Under the pieces are notes generated by a model that was not told the origin of the DNA, ran no database searches, and saw nothing but the letters and a program-made list of their open reading frames with translations. Shown here piece after piece: positions 50,967 to 59,658 of a DNA stretch of 64,000 nucleotides. Both the position numbers and the translations under genes were made by a program. Source of the DNA: Streptomyces qinglanensis (GTDB lineage Bacteria > Actinomycetota > Actinomycetes > Streptomycetales > Streptomycetaceae); assembly GCF_900111245.1 (NCBI RefSeq), contig NZ_FOGO01000013.1:162172-226171 (forward strand). Direction: 5' to 3'. Every line of letters starts with the position of its first letter. Position 1 is the stretch's first letter.

Positions 50967-51016
50967 CTTGCGTTCCCGTGGATTCCATTGGATTCCCCAG
51001 GGTCTCTTGCGTTCCC
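50967..51016. repeat. Short direct repeats in the eccC leader
   Basis: CTTGCGTTCCC occurs at 50967-50977 and 51006-51016 and flanks two copies of TGGATTCC (50979-50986, 50989-50996). The block lies just upstream of the eccC start and contains its ribosome-binding region. Confidence 0.5.
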
Positions 51017-51100
51017 TGCGTCCCTGGTGCGGAAGGGGCGGTACGGTACCGGCACCCCGCGGTGACGCTCGCTCCCGGCGGTCCCCCTCCGCGGCTGGCG

Positions 51101-51106
51101 ATCCTA
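51101..51106 (-). promoter_or_regulatory. -10-like element for eccC
   Basis: Read on the minus strand the sequence is TAGGAT, preceded by GTGCCAC, about 150 bases from the eccC start. No clear -35. The 312-base gap between eccC and eccD must hold both divergent promoters. Confidence 0.35.
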
Positions 51107-51262
51107 GTGGCACAGTGAGTTGACCGGGAGCGGTAGGGTGTCGCGCGCTGCCGCGGTGGCCGTGACGGCAGGTCGGCGGATGGTGCGGCCGGGGCCCGGC
51201 AGACGGTTGCACAGCCCATTGTCGAGCAGGCGCTCAGCAGGATCTTCGAGGGGGACACACAG

Positions 51263-52789
51263 GTGAGTACGACGGCTTCCGCCGCGGCCACCGGATCCGG
51301 CGGGCAGCCGGGCTCCGGCGGTGCCCGAGGCGCGGCCGGTGCATCCGGCCGGGCGGCCGGATCGGCACTGGACACCGGTTTCAGCCGGGTGACCATCGTC
51401 GCCCCCGACAGCCGGATCGACGTCGCACTGCCCGAGGACATCCCGGTCGCCGACCTCTACCCCGAGATCCTGCGGCTCTCCGGCCAGACCCCCGCAGCGG
51501 GCGCGCCCGTCGGCTACCACCTGGTGCGCCGCGACGGCACGGTCCTGGACAGCTCGCGGTCCTTCGCCGCCCAGCGCATCCTGGACGGCGAGGTGCTGAG
51601 CCTGCGCCCGTTCGCGGAGTCGCTGCCGCCCGCCGTCTTCGACGACGTCTCCGACGCCGTCGCCTCGGCCGTGACCCGCGACCGGCGGCTGTGGGGCGAC
51701 GACATGATGCGCGCCGCCGGACTGATCGGCGCCGGAGTGCTGCTGTCGCTGATGGCGGTCGTGCTGTGGTTCTCCGACCCGGCCGGCCACGACATGCACG
51801 GACTCGCCGGCGTCCTGGCCGCCGTCACCGGAGTGCTGCTGGTGGCGCTGTCCGCGGTACGCGCCCGCGTCTACGAGGACCGCCCCACCTCGATCACCCT
51901 GGGCCTGACGGCCATGCCGCACCTCATGGTGGCGGGCAGCGGCCTGCTGCCTCTGGAGGACGGGCTCGGCATCGGCAAGCTGCAGTTCCTCCTCGGCTGT
52001 GTGACCGTCCTGCTGGCCGCCACCTTGCTGATCGCGCTCACCCCCGACGGGGACGGCCCGTTCGTCGCCACCGCCTTCACCGCGACCGTCGGCACCCTGA
52101 TCACCTTCGTCGCGATCGTCGCCGATCTGCCCGCGATGGAGACGGCCGCCGTCTGCGCGCCCGTCGCCGTCGGCGTCCTCGCCTTCCTGCCGAGCCTCTC
52201 GACCCGCTTCGCCCGGCTGCCCATCGGCTTCGAGGCCACCCGCACCCGGATGAGCGACTACGACGCCGACCCGGACGCCGCTCCCGAGACCCAGGGCCCG
52301 ATCGACGGCGAGCGGATCGCGGCACAGGCGCGGCGCGGGCACGAGCTGCTGGTCGGCCTGGTCGGCGGCTGCGCCGCCGTGGTCGTCGTCTCCACCGCCG
52401 TGCTCAGCTTCTCCGCCTCGGGCTGGGGGCAGCTCCTCGCCCTCGCGACGGGGCTGGCCATGCTGCTGCGGGCCCGCCTCTTCCGCTACACCTCCCAGGT
52501 CAGCAGCGCACTGGCGGCCGGACTGGCGGCCCTGCTGCTGCTCGGCGCCGGGCTGGCGGGAGACTTCCCCGCCGACGGCGACGCGCTGCGCACCGTGTGG
52601 CTGAGCGCCGCGCTCGCCATGGCGGCCGTGCTGGCCGTCGCCGTCGGTCTGGCCGTCCCCCGCAAGGGTGTGACCCCGTTCTGGGGCCGGTTCGTGGAGA
52701 TCCTGGAGACGTTCGTCCTGCTCACGCTGATTCCGCTGTGCCTGGCCGTGATGCAGGTCTACTCGGCGGCCCGCAGTCTCACCAGCTAG
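51263..52789 (+). CDS. eccD: Type VII secretion integral membrane protein EccD
   Basis: 508 residues. After an Ala/Gly/Ser-rich leader, a ubiquitin-like (YukD) domain spans about 40-115 (RVTIVAPDSRIDVALPEDIPV, GYHLVRRDGTVLDSSRS). The rest is a string of about eleven membrane helices, interrupted by one hydrophilic loop (about 330-355). EccD forms the channel core of the ESX complex. The GTG start follows GAGGGGG by 8 bases. It is divergent from eccC and is the right border of the ESX locus; rpsO follows 93 bases later. Confidence 0.94.
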   Translation: MSTTASAAATGSGGQPGSGGARGAAGASGRAAGSALDTGFSRVTIVAPDSRIDVALPEDIPVADLYPEILRLSGQTPAAGAPVGYHLVRRDGTVLDSSRSFAAQRILDGEVLSLRPFAESLPPAVFDDVSDAVASAVTRDRRLWGDDMMRAAGLIGAGVLLSLMAVVLWFSDPAGHDMHGLAGVLAAVTGVLLVALSAVRARVYEDRPTSITLGLTAMPHLMVAGSGLLPLEDGLGIGKLQFLLGCVTVLLAATLLIALTPDGDGPFVATAFTATVGTLITFVAIVADLPAMETAAVCAPVAVGVLAFLPSLSTRFARLPIGFEATRTRMSDYDADPDAAPETQGPIDGERIAAQARRGHELLVGLVGGCAAVVVVSTAVLSFSASGWGQLLALATGLAMLLRARLFRYTSQVSSALAAGLAALLLLGAGLAGDFPADGDALRTVWLSAALAMAAVLAVAVGLAVPRKGVTPFWGRFVEILETFVLLTLIPLCLAVMQVYSAARSLTS

Positions 52790-52882
52790 CCACTGGTACC
52801 CTGTACCGGCCTCCCGAGTATCGAAGTCTCCCCTGTGAAGCAGACCAGGGGCGCTCGGCGGCTGGAATCCTGAGGAGTACGA

Positions 52883-53173
52883 GTGTCGTCTCTCGACGCC
52901 GCGACGAAGAAGCAGATCATCTCCGAGTTCGCCACCAAGGAGGGTGACACCGGCTCCCCCGAGGTCCAGGTGGCGCTGCTCTCCCGTCGCATCAGCGACC
53001 TGACCGAGCACCTGAAGACCCACAAGCACGACCACCACTCGCGCCGTGGTCTGCTGCTGCTGGTCGGCCAGCGCCGCCGCCTGCTGCAGTACCTGGCCAA
53101 GAAGGACATCCAGCGCTTCCGTGCGCTGGTCGAGCGCCTCGGCATCCGCCGCGGTGCGGCCGGCGCCCGCTAG
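52883..53173 (+). CDS. rpsO: 30S ribosomal protein S15
   Basis: 96 residues including the start; the reading frame shows the whole S15 family: SSLDAATKKQIISEFA, GDTGSPEVQVALL, DHHSRRGLLLLVGQRRRLLQYL. It binds the central domain of 16S rRNA. The GTG start has AGGAG upstream. It is paired with pnp as in most bacteria. A GGTAC-CCT-GTACC palindrome at 52795-52807 overlaps a possible -10 (TACCCT). A stem-loop directly after the gene may be the transcript-processing site. Confidence 0.97.
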   Translation: MSSLDAATKKQIISEFATKEGDTGSPEVQVALLSRRISDLTEHLKTHKHDHHSRRGLLLLVGQRRRLLQYLAKKDIQRFRALVERLGIRRGAAGAR

Positions 53174-53180
53174 CACATGA

Positions 53181-53220
53181 CGAAGGGAGCGGTTCCCGGA
53201 CCCGGGGGCCGCTCCCTTCG
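53181..53220 (+). terminator. Stem-loop between rpsO and pnp
   Basis: Perfect 12-bp arms CGAAGGGAGCGG (53181-53192) and complement (53209-53220). The 16-base loop can form a second, inner GC helix. It is both a likely rpsO terminator and, by analogy with the known RNase III control of pnp, a possible processing site. Confidence 0.75.
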
Positions 53221-53505
53221 CCGTATCGCAGTACGGCAGCTCGCCGTAACGCAGTACGACGGCCTCTCGCGGAGCGTGGAAGCTTTGTAGTCTTGTCCAC
53301 GCGAGACGAAGCCGGACAGACATCACCGACAGCATGGACAAGGAGCGCACCCGAGACGCCGGTCCTCGGTAGTGGCCCCCGGGACCCGCGGCGAACCCGC
53401 GGGACCGCCGGGAGCTTCGATCGAAGACCGGCCCGCACCGGGAGCGCTCCTGAGTACACAGTCCGCCGCGGACGAGCGGCGGACGCAGACGAGGAGATAT
53501 TCCTG

Positions 53506-55740
53506 GTGGAGAACGAGACCCACTACGCCGAGGCCGTCATCGACAACGGCTCCTTCGGCACCCGCACGATCCGTTTCGAGACCGGCCGGCTGGCCAAGCA
53601 GGCCGCCGGCTCGGCCGTGGCCTACCTGGACGACGACACCATGGTGCTGTCGGCGACCACCGCCTCGAAGCAGCCCAAGGACCAGCTCGACTTCTTCCCC
53701 CTGACGGTCGACGTCGAGGAGCGGATGTACTCGGCCGGCAAGATCCCCGGCTCCTTCTTCCGCCGTGAGGGCCGCCCGTCCGAGGACGCGATCCTCACCT
53801 GCCGGCTGATCGACCGCCCGCTGCGCCCCTCGTTCAAGAAGGGCCTGCGCAACGAGATCCAGATCGTCGAGACGATCATGGCGCTCAACCCCGAGCACCT
53901 CTACGACGTGGTCGCCATCAACGCCGCCTCCTGCTCCACGCAGCTCGCGGGGCTCCCCTTCTCCGGCCCGATCGGCGGCACCCGTGTCGCCCTGATCAAC
54001 GGCCAGTGGGTCGCCTTCCCGACCCACTCCGAGCTGGAGGACGCCGTCTTCGACATGGTCGTCGCAGGCCGGGTGCTGCCCGACGGCGACGTGGCCGTGA
54101 TGATGGTCGAGGCCGAGGCCACCGAGAAGACCATCGAGCTGGTCAAGGGCGGCGCCGAGGCGCCGACCGAGGAGGTCGTGGCCGCCGGTCTGGAGGCCGC
54201 GAAGCCGTTCATCAAGGTGCTGTGCAAGGCGCAGGCCGACCTCGCCGCGAAGGCCGCCAAGCCCACCGGCGAGTTCCCGATCTTCCTGGACTACCAGGAC
54301 GACGTCCTGGAGGCCCTCACCGCGGCCGTCCGCGACGAGCTCGCCCAGGCGCTGACCATCGCGGGCAAGCAGGAGCGCGAGAGCGAGCTGGACCGCGTCA
54401 AGGCGCTGGCCGCCGAGAAGCTGCTCCCGCAGTTCGAGGGGCGCGAGAAGGAGATCTCCGCGGCCTACCGGTCGCTGACCAAGACCCTGGTGCGCGAGCG
54501 CGTCATCAAGGAGAAGAAGCGCATCGACGGCCGCGGTGTCACGGACATCCGTACGCTGGCCGCCGAGGTCGAGGCCATCCCGCGGGTGCACGGCTCGGCG
54601 CTCTTCGAGCGCGGCGAGACGCAGATCCTGGGCGTCACCACGCTGAACATGCTCCGCATGGAGCAGCAGCTGGACACCCTCTCGCCGGTGACCCGCAAGC
54701 GCTACATGCACAACTACAACTTCCCGCCCTACTCCACGGGCGAGACGGGCCGCGTCGGCTCCCCCAAGCGCCGCGAGATCGGCCACGGCGCGCTCGCAGA
54801 GCGTGCGCTGATGCCGGTGCTGCCGACCCGCGAGGAGTTCCCCTACGCGATCCGGCAGGTCTCCGAGGCACTGGGCTCCAACGGCTCGACGTCCATGGGC
54901 TCGGTCTGCGCCTCCACGATGTCGCTGCTGAACGCCGGTGTGCCGCTCAAGGCCCCGGTCGCCGGCATCGCCATGGGCCTGATCTCCCAGGACGTCGAGG
55001 GGGAGACGCACTACGTCACCCTCACCGACATCCTCGGTGCCGAGGACGCCTTCGGTGACATGGACTTCAAGGTCGCCGGTACCAAGCAGTTCGTGACCGC
55101 CCTCCAGCTCGACACCAAGCTGGACGGCATCCCGGCGTCCGTGCTGGCCGCGGCGCTCAAGCAGGCCCGCGACGCGCGGATGCACATCCTCGACGTGATG
55201 ACCGAGGCGATCGACGTTCCGGACGAGATGTCCCCGAACGCGCCGCGGATCATCACCGTGAAGATCCCGGTGGACAAGATCGGCGAGGTCATCGGCCCGA
55301 AGGGCAAGATGATCAACCAGATCCAGGAGGACACCGGCGCCGACATCACCATCGAGGACGACGGCACCATCTACATCGGTGCCGCCGACGGTCCCGCGGC
55401 CGAGGCGGCCCGCTCGACCATCAACGGCATCGCCAACCCGACGATGCCCGAGGTCGGCGAGCGGTACCTGGGCACCGTCGTCAAGACGACCACCTTCGGC
55501 GCCTTCGTCTCGCTGCTGCCCGGCAAGGACGGTCTGCTGCACATCTCGCAGATCCGCAAGCTGGCCGGCGGCAAGCGGGTGGAGAACGTCGAGGACGTCG
55601 TCGGCGTGGGCCAGAAGGTTCAGGTCGAGATCGCCGAGATCGACCAGCGCGGCAAGCTGTCCCTGATCCCCGTCCTGGACGAGGAGGAGGGCGGCGAGTC
55701 CGAGGGCTCCGCCGACTCCGAGGACGAGACCGCGAAGTGA
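53506..55740 (+). CDS. pnp: Polyribonucleotide nucleotidyltransferase (PNPase)
   Basis: 744 residues from the GTG at 53506, with GAGGAG 9 bases upstream. It is the phosphorolytic 3'-5' exoribonuclease and, in Streptomyces, the main RNA 3'-tailing enzyme. Order: first RNase PH domain (1 to about 230), helical linker, second RNase PH domain (GRGVTDIRTLAAEVEAIPR onwards), KH domain (IGEVIGPKGKMINQI) and S1 domain (YLGTVVKTTTFGAFVSLLPGKDGLLHIS). The acidic tail ends in SEDETAK. The stop overlaps the GTG of the peptidase gene (GTGA), so they are coupled. Confidence 0.97.
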   Translation: MENETHYAEAVIDNGSFGTRTIRFETGRLAKQAAGSAVAYLDDDTMVLSATTASKQPKDQLDFFPLTVDVEERMYSAGKIPGSFFRREGRPSEDAILTCRLIDRPLRPSFKKGLRNEIQIVETIMALNPEHLYDVVAINAASCSTQLAGLPFSGPIGGTRVALINGQWVAFPTHSELEDAVFDMVVAGRVLPDGDVAVMMVEAEATEKTIELVKGGAEAPTEEVVAAGLEAAKPFIKVLCKAQADLAAKAAKPTGEFPIFLDYQDDVLEALTAAVRDELAQALTIAGKQERESELDRVKALAAEKLLPQFEGREKEISAAYRSLTKTLVRERVIKEKKRIDGRGVTDIRTLAAEVEAIPRVHGSALFERGETQILGVTTLNMLRMEQQLDTLSPVTRKRYMHNYNFPPYSTGETGRVGSPKRREIGHGALAERALMPVLPTREEFPYAIRQVSEALGSNGSTSMGSVCASTMSLLNAGVPLKAPVAGIAMGLISQDVEGETHYVTLTDILGAEDAFGDMDFKVAGTKQFVTALQLDTKLDGIPASVLAAALKQARDARMHILDVMTEAIDVPDEMSPNAPRIITVKIPVDKIGEVIGPKGKMINQIQEDTGADITIEDDGTIYIGAADGPAAEAARSTINGIANPTMPEVGERYLGTVVKTTTFGAFVSLLPGKDGLLHISQIRKLAGGKRVENVEDVVGVGQKVQVEIAEIDQRGKLSLIPVLDEEEGGESEGSADSEDETAK

Positions 55741-57131
55741 CGCGTACGTTCCGTACGACGGCCCGCCCCGCCGCTCCGGCAGGGCGGGCCGTCGCCCGTC
55801 CCAAGACCCGCACCCGGACCCTGATCCCGGGGCAGAACGGCGCGGGCACCGTGCGCAGGAGCGTGCTGCCCGGCGGACTCCGGGTGATCACCGAAACGCT
55901 GCCGACGGTGCGCTCGGCGACCTTCGGCATCTGGGCGCACGTCGGCTCCCGCGACGAGACCCCCGCGCTGAGCGGTGCCACCCACTACCTGGAGCACCTG
56001 CTCTTCAAGGGCACCGAGCGGCGCAGTGCGCTGGAGATCTCCGCGGCGGTCGACGAGGTGGGCGGTGAGATGAACGCGTTCACCACCAAGGAGTTCACCT
56101 GCTACTACGCGCGGGTCCTGGACGCGGACCTGCCGCTGGCCATCGACGTCGTCTCCGACATGCTCACCAGCTCCGTCATCGACCCGGCGGAGGTCGAGGC
56201 CGAGCGCGGCGTCATCCTCGAAGAGATCGCGATGACCGAGGACGACGCCGGTGACTGCGTGCACGACCTGTTCGCGCACACCATGTTCGGCGACACGCCG
56301 CTGGGCCGTCCCGTGCTGGGCACCGTGGACACCGTCAACGCGCTCACCAGGGACCAGGTGGCCCGCTTCTACAAGAAGCACTACGACCCCACCCGGCTGG
56401 TGGTCGCCGCCGCGGGGAACCTCTCGCACACCGAGGTCGTCAACCGGGTCCGGGCCGCGTTCGACCGTGCCGGTGCGCTGCGGCGCACCGAGGGCGCCGA
56501 GCCGGTCGCGCCCCGCTCGGGCACCCGCACCCTGCGCGCCGGCGGCCGGGTCGACTTCCTGGACCGGCCGACCGAGCAGGCGCACCTGGTCCTCGGAATG
56601 CCCGGAGTCTCCCGGCACGACGAGCGCCGCTGGCCGCTCGCGGTGCTCAGCACGGCGCTCGGCGGCGGTATGAGCTCCCGCCTCTTCCAGGAGATCCGCG
56701 AGCGCCGGGGCCTGGCCTACAGCACCTACGCCTACACCTCCGGATACGCCGACTGCGGCCTCTTCGGGGTCTACGTGGGCTGCCGCCCCAGCCAGGTGCC
56801 CGACGTGCTCAAGATCTGCCGCGAGGAGCTGGAGAGCGTCGCCCGGCACGGGCTGGACGACGACGAGGTGCGGCGGGCCGTCGGGCAGCTCGCCGGGTCC
56901 ACCGTGCTCGGCCTGGAGGACACCGGGGCACTGATGCACCGGGCCGGAAAGAGTGAGCTGTGCTGGGGGGAGCAGATGTCCACCGACGCGATGCTCGCCA
57001 AGATCACCGCAGTCACTCCCGACGACATCCGCGCTGTCGCCCGCGAGGTACTGGACCGGCGCCCCTCGGTGTCCGCCATCGGGCGGCTCACCGACCGCCA
57101 GGCAGCGCATCTGCACGAGGCCGTGGCCTGA
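55737..57131 (+). CDS. M16-family zinc peptidase (processing-peptidase type)
   Basis: 464 residues. The inverted zinc motif HYLEH (H83, E86, H87) and the distal ligand in RGVILEEIAM (about E163) give the complete HxxEH-x76-E site. The N-terminal half is catalytic and the C-terminal half has the non-catalytic M16 fold with RERRGLAYSTY. It is thought to degrade or process peptides; the physiological substrate is unknown. The start overlaps pnp by four bases. Its 3' end is followed by an imperfect copy of its last codons (57141-57159). Confidence 0.9.
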   Translation: MTRTFRTTARPAAPAGRAVARPKTRTRTLIPGQNGAGTVRRSVLPGGLRVITETLPTVRSATFGIWAHVGSRDETPALSGATHYLEHLLFKGTERRSALEISAAVDEVGGEMNAFTTKEFTCYYARVLDADLPLAIDVVSDMLTSSVIDPAEVEAERGVILEEIAMTEDDAGDCVHDLFAHTMFGDTPLGRPVLGTVDTVNALTRDQVARFYKKHYDPTRLVVAAAGNLSHTEVVNRVRAAFDRAGALRRTEGAEPVAPRSGTRTLRAGGRVDFLDRPTEQAHLVLGMPGVSRHDERRWPLAVLSTALGGGMSSRLFQEIRERRGLAYSTYAYTSGYADCGLFGVYVGCRPSQVPDVLKICREELESVARHGLDDDEVRRAVGQLAGSTVLGLEDTGALMHRAGKSELCWGEQMSTDAMLAKITAVTPDDIRAVAREVLDRRPSVSAIGRLTDRQAAHLHEAVA

Positions 57132-57159
57132 GCCGGTCCGCCGTGGCCTGAGGCCGGTC
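57121..57159 (+). repeat. Micro-duplication at the 3' end of the M16 peptidase gene
   Basis: CCGTGGCCTGAGCCGGTC (57121-57138), which includes the stop codon, is repeated with one extra G at 57141-57159. It looks like a small tandem duplication across the stop. Confidence 0.6.
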
Positions 57160-57201
57160 AGGCCGTCCCACCGTCCCTTTCACAGGTAAGGAAGCAGAAC
57201 G

Positions 57202-57954
57202 ATGAGCAAGCTGCGGGTCGCTGTCCTCGGCGCCAAGGGCCGGATGGGCTCCGAGGCTGTACGGGCCGTCGAGGGCGCCGAGGACATGGAGCTGGTCGCG
57301 GCCCTGGGCAGTGGCGACCCGCTCGGGACGCTGACCGACGCGGGCGCCGAGGTCGCCGTCGACCTCACCCGCCCGGACGCCGTCATGGGCAACCTGGAGT
57401 TCTGCCTCGCCCACGGCATCCACGCCGTCGTCGGCACCACCGGCTGGACGGACGACCGGCTGGCCACCGTACGGGCCCAGCTCGCCGCGGCCCCCGGGAC
57501 CGGGGTGCTCATCGCTCCGAACTTCGGCATCGGGGCCGTGCTGACGATGCGCTTCGCACAGCAGGCGGCCCGCTTCTTCGAGTCCGTCGAGGTCGTCGAG
57601 CTGCACCACCCCGGCAAGGCCGATGCCCCCAGCGGCACCGCCGTGCGCACCGCGCAGCTCGTCGCCGAGGCCCGCGGCTCCGCCGGGCTTCCGGCGCAGC
57701 CCGACGCCACCACCACCGCGCTGGAGGGAGCCCGCGGCGCCGACGTGGACGGCGTGCCCGTGCACGCGGTGCGGCTGCGCGGTCTCGTCGCGCACCAGGA
57801 GGTCCTCTTCGGCGACGAGGCCGAGACCCTCACCATCCGGCACGACTCACTGCACCGCAGCTCCTTCATGCCGGGTGTGCTGCTGGGCGTCCGCAAGGTC
57901 CCCGCTGCCCCGGGGCTCACCTTCGGGCTCGAGCACTTCCTCGACCTGGACTGA
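57202..57954 (+). CDS. dapB: 4-hydroxy-tetrahydrodipicolinate reductase
   Basis: 250 residues; second step of the diaminopimelate/lysine pathway, using NAD(P)H. Rossmann loop VLGAKGRMGSE (8-18), VVGTTGW (77-82), the catalytic ELHHPGKADAPSGTA (133-147, including the His and Lys pair), and a C-terminal VLLGVRKVPAAPGL. The ATG follows AAGGAAG. dapA lies 2.7 kb downstream on the same strand but in a separate unit. Confidence 0.96.
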   Translation: MSKLRVAVLGAKGRMGSEAVRAVEGAEDMELVAALGSGDPLGTLTDAGAEVAVDLTRPDAVMGNLEFCLAHGIHAVVGTTGWTDDRLATVRAQLAAAPGTGVLIAPNFGIGAVLTMRFAQQAARFFESVEVVELHHPGKADAPSGTAVRTAQLVAEARGSAGLPAQPDATTTALEGARGADVDGVPVHAVRLRGLVAHQEVLFGDEAETLTIRHDSLHRSSFMPGVLLGVRKVPAAPGLTFGLEHFLDLD

Positions 57955-57975
57955 CCGGACCACGGAGTCAGCAGC

Positions 57976-58425
57976 ATGCGCGCGAAGATCACCTACTTCC
58001 TCCTGGCCGCCGTCCTGGTCGTCTACTTCGTCCTGGTCGGCAGCCGGGGTGTGCTGCTCATCCAGCAGGGCACGGCCGTCACCGTCGCCTTCGGCGCCGC
58101 CGTCCTGGTGCTGCCCTTCATCGGCGCGTGGTTCCTGTGGCACACCACCCGGTTCGCGCGGCGTGCCGGACGGCTGGCGCGGCTGCTGGAGGCCGAGGGC
58201 GGACTCCCGGTCGACGAACTCGCCCGCACGCCCTCGGGGCGGATCGACCGCACCTCGGCGGACGAGGTCTTCGCCCGGCGCCGGGCCGAGACGGAGGAGC
58301 AGCCGGACGACTGGCGCTCCTGGTTCCGGCTCGCCGTCGCCTACCACGACGCCCGGGACACCCCCCGCGCGCGCAAGGCGATGCAGCACGCGATCGCTCT
58401 GCACGAGGCGGGCACCCGGGACTGA
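57976..58425 (+). CDS. Membrane protein with TPR-like C-terminus, hypothetical
   Basis: 149 residues. Two membrane helices (about 7-30 and 38-58) are followed by a cytosolic part whose end (DDWRSWFRLAVAYHDARDTPRARKAMQHAIALHEAG) has the helix-turn-helix spacing of a tetratricopeptide repeat. The ATG is 22 bases after dapB, so the two are probably co-transcribed. No function known. Convergent with the next gene. Confidence 0.72.
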   Translation: MRAKITYFLLAAVLVVYFVLVGSRGVLLIQQGTAVTVAFGAAVLVLPFIGAWFLWHTTRFARRAGRLARLLEAEGGLPVDELARTPSGRIDRTSADEVFARRRAETEEQPDDWRSWFRLAVAYHDARDTPRARKAMQHAIALHEAGTRD

Positions 58426-58450
58426 GCAGGTTCCGGGCGCCGCCGGGCGG

Positions 58451-59023
58451 CTACCGGGACTCGGCCGCCCAGCTCTCTATGACGTCGGCGGCCCGGACGA
58501 AGGCCCGCGGCCGGGTGACGAAGTCGGCGTTGCGGCTGGTCAGCAGCGTCCGGTCGTCCGGTGCCGCGTCCGCTGACCGGGAGGAGCGGGTGCGGGCCAG
58601 CACCAGGGCCTCGCCCTGCACCGTGCGCGGCATCCCCAGCCATCGCACCGGACGCTGGACCGTGCGCAGCCTCCCCGTCTCCGACCAGCGCAGTGTGGTG
58701 GTCCGCAGCAGCCCGACATGGCGCAGCCCGTGGGAGCTCACCCACACACCCGCGCGGAGCAGCCGCACGGCGAGGACGACCAGCAGCAGACCGCAGGCCG
58801 CGCATATCGCACCGCTGGGCAGCAGCCCCTCGGCCAAGGAGATGATCAAGGCGGAGAACAGCACATAGGAGGCGAGCAGCAGCAGCAGTGCGCCGCCGCC
58901 GACCCGCCAGGGGCCGGGGCGGTAGGGACGCCGCCACAGATCACGGTCGGCCTCGGCGAGGGTCACCGACTGGGCCGCGAGCACATGATCCTCGCGGTCG
59001 GCTGTCACAAAGGGCAGGGGCAC
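58451..59023 (-). CDS. Membrane protein with PH-like domain, hypothetical
   Basis: 190 residues. Two close hydrophobic helices (ALLLLLASYVLFSALIISL; GAICAACGLLLVVLAVRLL) are followed by WVSSHGLRHVGLLRTTTLRWSETGRLRTV, which has the strand pattern of bacterial PH domains. The GTG start has CGAGGA about eight bases upstream. Convergent with the TPR-like gene across 25 bases. Function unknown. Confidence 0.7.
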   Translation of the reverse strand: MPLPFVTADREDHVLAAQSVTLAEADRDLWRRPYRPGPWRVGGGALLLLLASYVLFSALIISLAEGLLPSGAICAACGLLLVVLAVRLLRAGVWVSSHGLRHVGLLRTTTLRWSETGRLRTVQRPVRWLGMPRTVQGEALVLARTRSSRSADAAPDDRTLLTSRNADFVTRPRAFVRAADVIESWAAESR

Positions 59024-59110
59024 GGCACAGTCCTCGCTCGCTCACGACAGGGTCTTGTCCAGCGGCTGCTCGCCGCAGCGGTATGAGCGGTGACATTAGC
59101 GAGACCCGGT

Positions 59111-59155
59111 CGGTGCGGTCACCCCCGGGTGGCGTTCCCCGAGGCGACCGCACCG
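59111..59155 (-). terminator. Hairpin downstream of the small membrane protein gene
   Basis: Arms CGGTGCGGTC (59111-59120) and GACCGCACCG (59146-59155) are complementary with a 25-base loop, three bases beyond the stop of the leftward gene. Confidence 0.6.
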
Positions 59156-59158
59156 CGG

Positions 59159-59392
59159 TCAGCGGCCCTCGGCCGCTGCCGGCGGCTTGCTCGAGGGACT
59201 CTGGTCCTCGCTCAGGGCCGGAAGGCCGAGCAGGACCGCGCCCACGAGCCCGGCGACGACGGTCAGCCCCACCAGGGCGCTGCCGGCGACCTCCCGGAAG
59301 CTGCGCCGGGCTGCGGGCGGGGGAGTGACATTGCTGCGGAACCGGTCTGCCTCGGCTATGAAGGCGAACGGGACGGACTCTCCGCGGGACAT
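59159..59392 (-). CDS. Small membrane protein, hypothetical
   Basis: 77 residues. The soluble N-terminus includes SVPFAFIAEADRFRSN and PAARRSFREVAGS; one helix (ALVGLTVVAGLVGAVLLGLPAL) and a short polar tail complete it. The ATG at 59392 has CAGGAG about ten bases upstream. It is divergent from thyX. I do not know the family. Confidence 0.65.
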   Translation of the reverse strand: MSRGESVPFAFIAEADRFRSNVTPPPAARRSFREVAGSALVGLTVVAGLVGAVLLGLPALSEDQSPSSKPPAAAEGR

Positions 59393-59544
59393 GGCGGTGT
59401 GCTCCTGCGTGATCGTTCTGGTCGGTTACCAGGGGAACGTCCGGGCGGGGTCGGAAGTGCCCGTCGCCGCCTGACGCATGTGAAAAATATCAACCGGCAC
59501 GGCGAGGTATGTCACCGGGGTCGCGTTTCTTCGGCATGGGAGGC

Positions 59545-59570
59545 GTTTGTCCCGCTAATAGCGGTCAAAC
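59545..59570. promoter_or_regulatory. Imperfect palindrome upstream of thyX
   Basis: GTTTG (59545-59549) and CAAAC (59566-59570) bracket CCCGCT-AAT-AGCGG, giving an almost symmetric 26-base site about 90 bases before the thyX start. It is more AT-rich than its surroundings, as operators often are. No regulator assigned. Confidence 0.4.
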
Positions 59571-59658
59571 CGGGCTGCAGGGTCCGCTGTGGCCCGGGTG
59601 TCGGACCCTCCCCTTAGGCTGGCTCCGCTCTGGCATACGTACGTGGAAGGACCAGCCG

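Noticed and set aside
46802..51118. Plus-strand open frame of over 1400 codons opposite eccC
   Set aside because: His/Val/Gly-rich shadow of eccC without motifs; eccC has three intact P-loop domains in the opposite frame.
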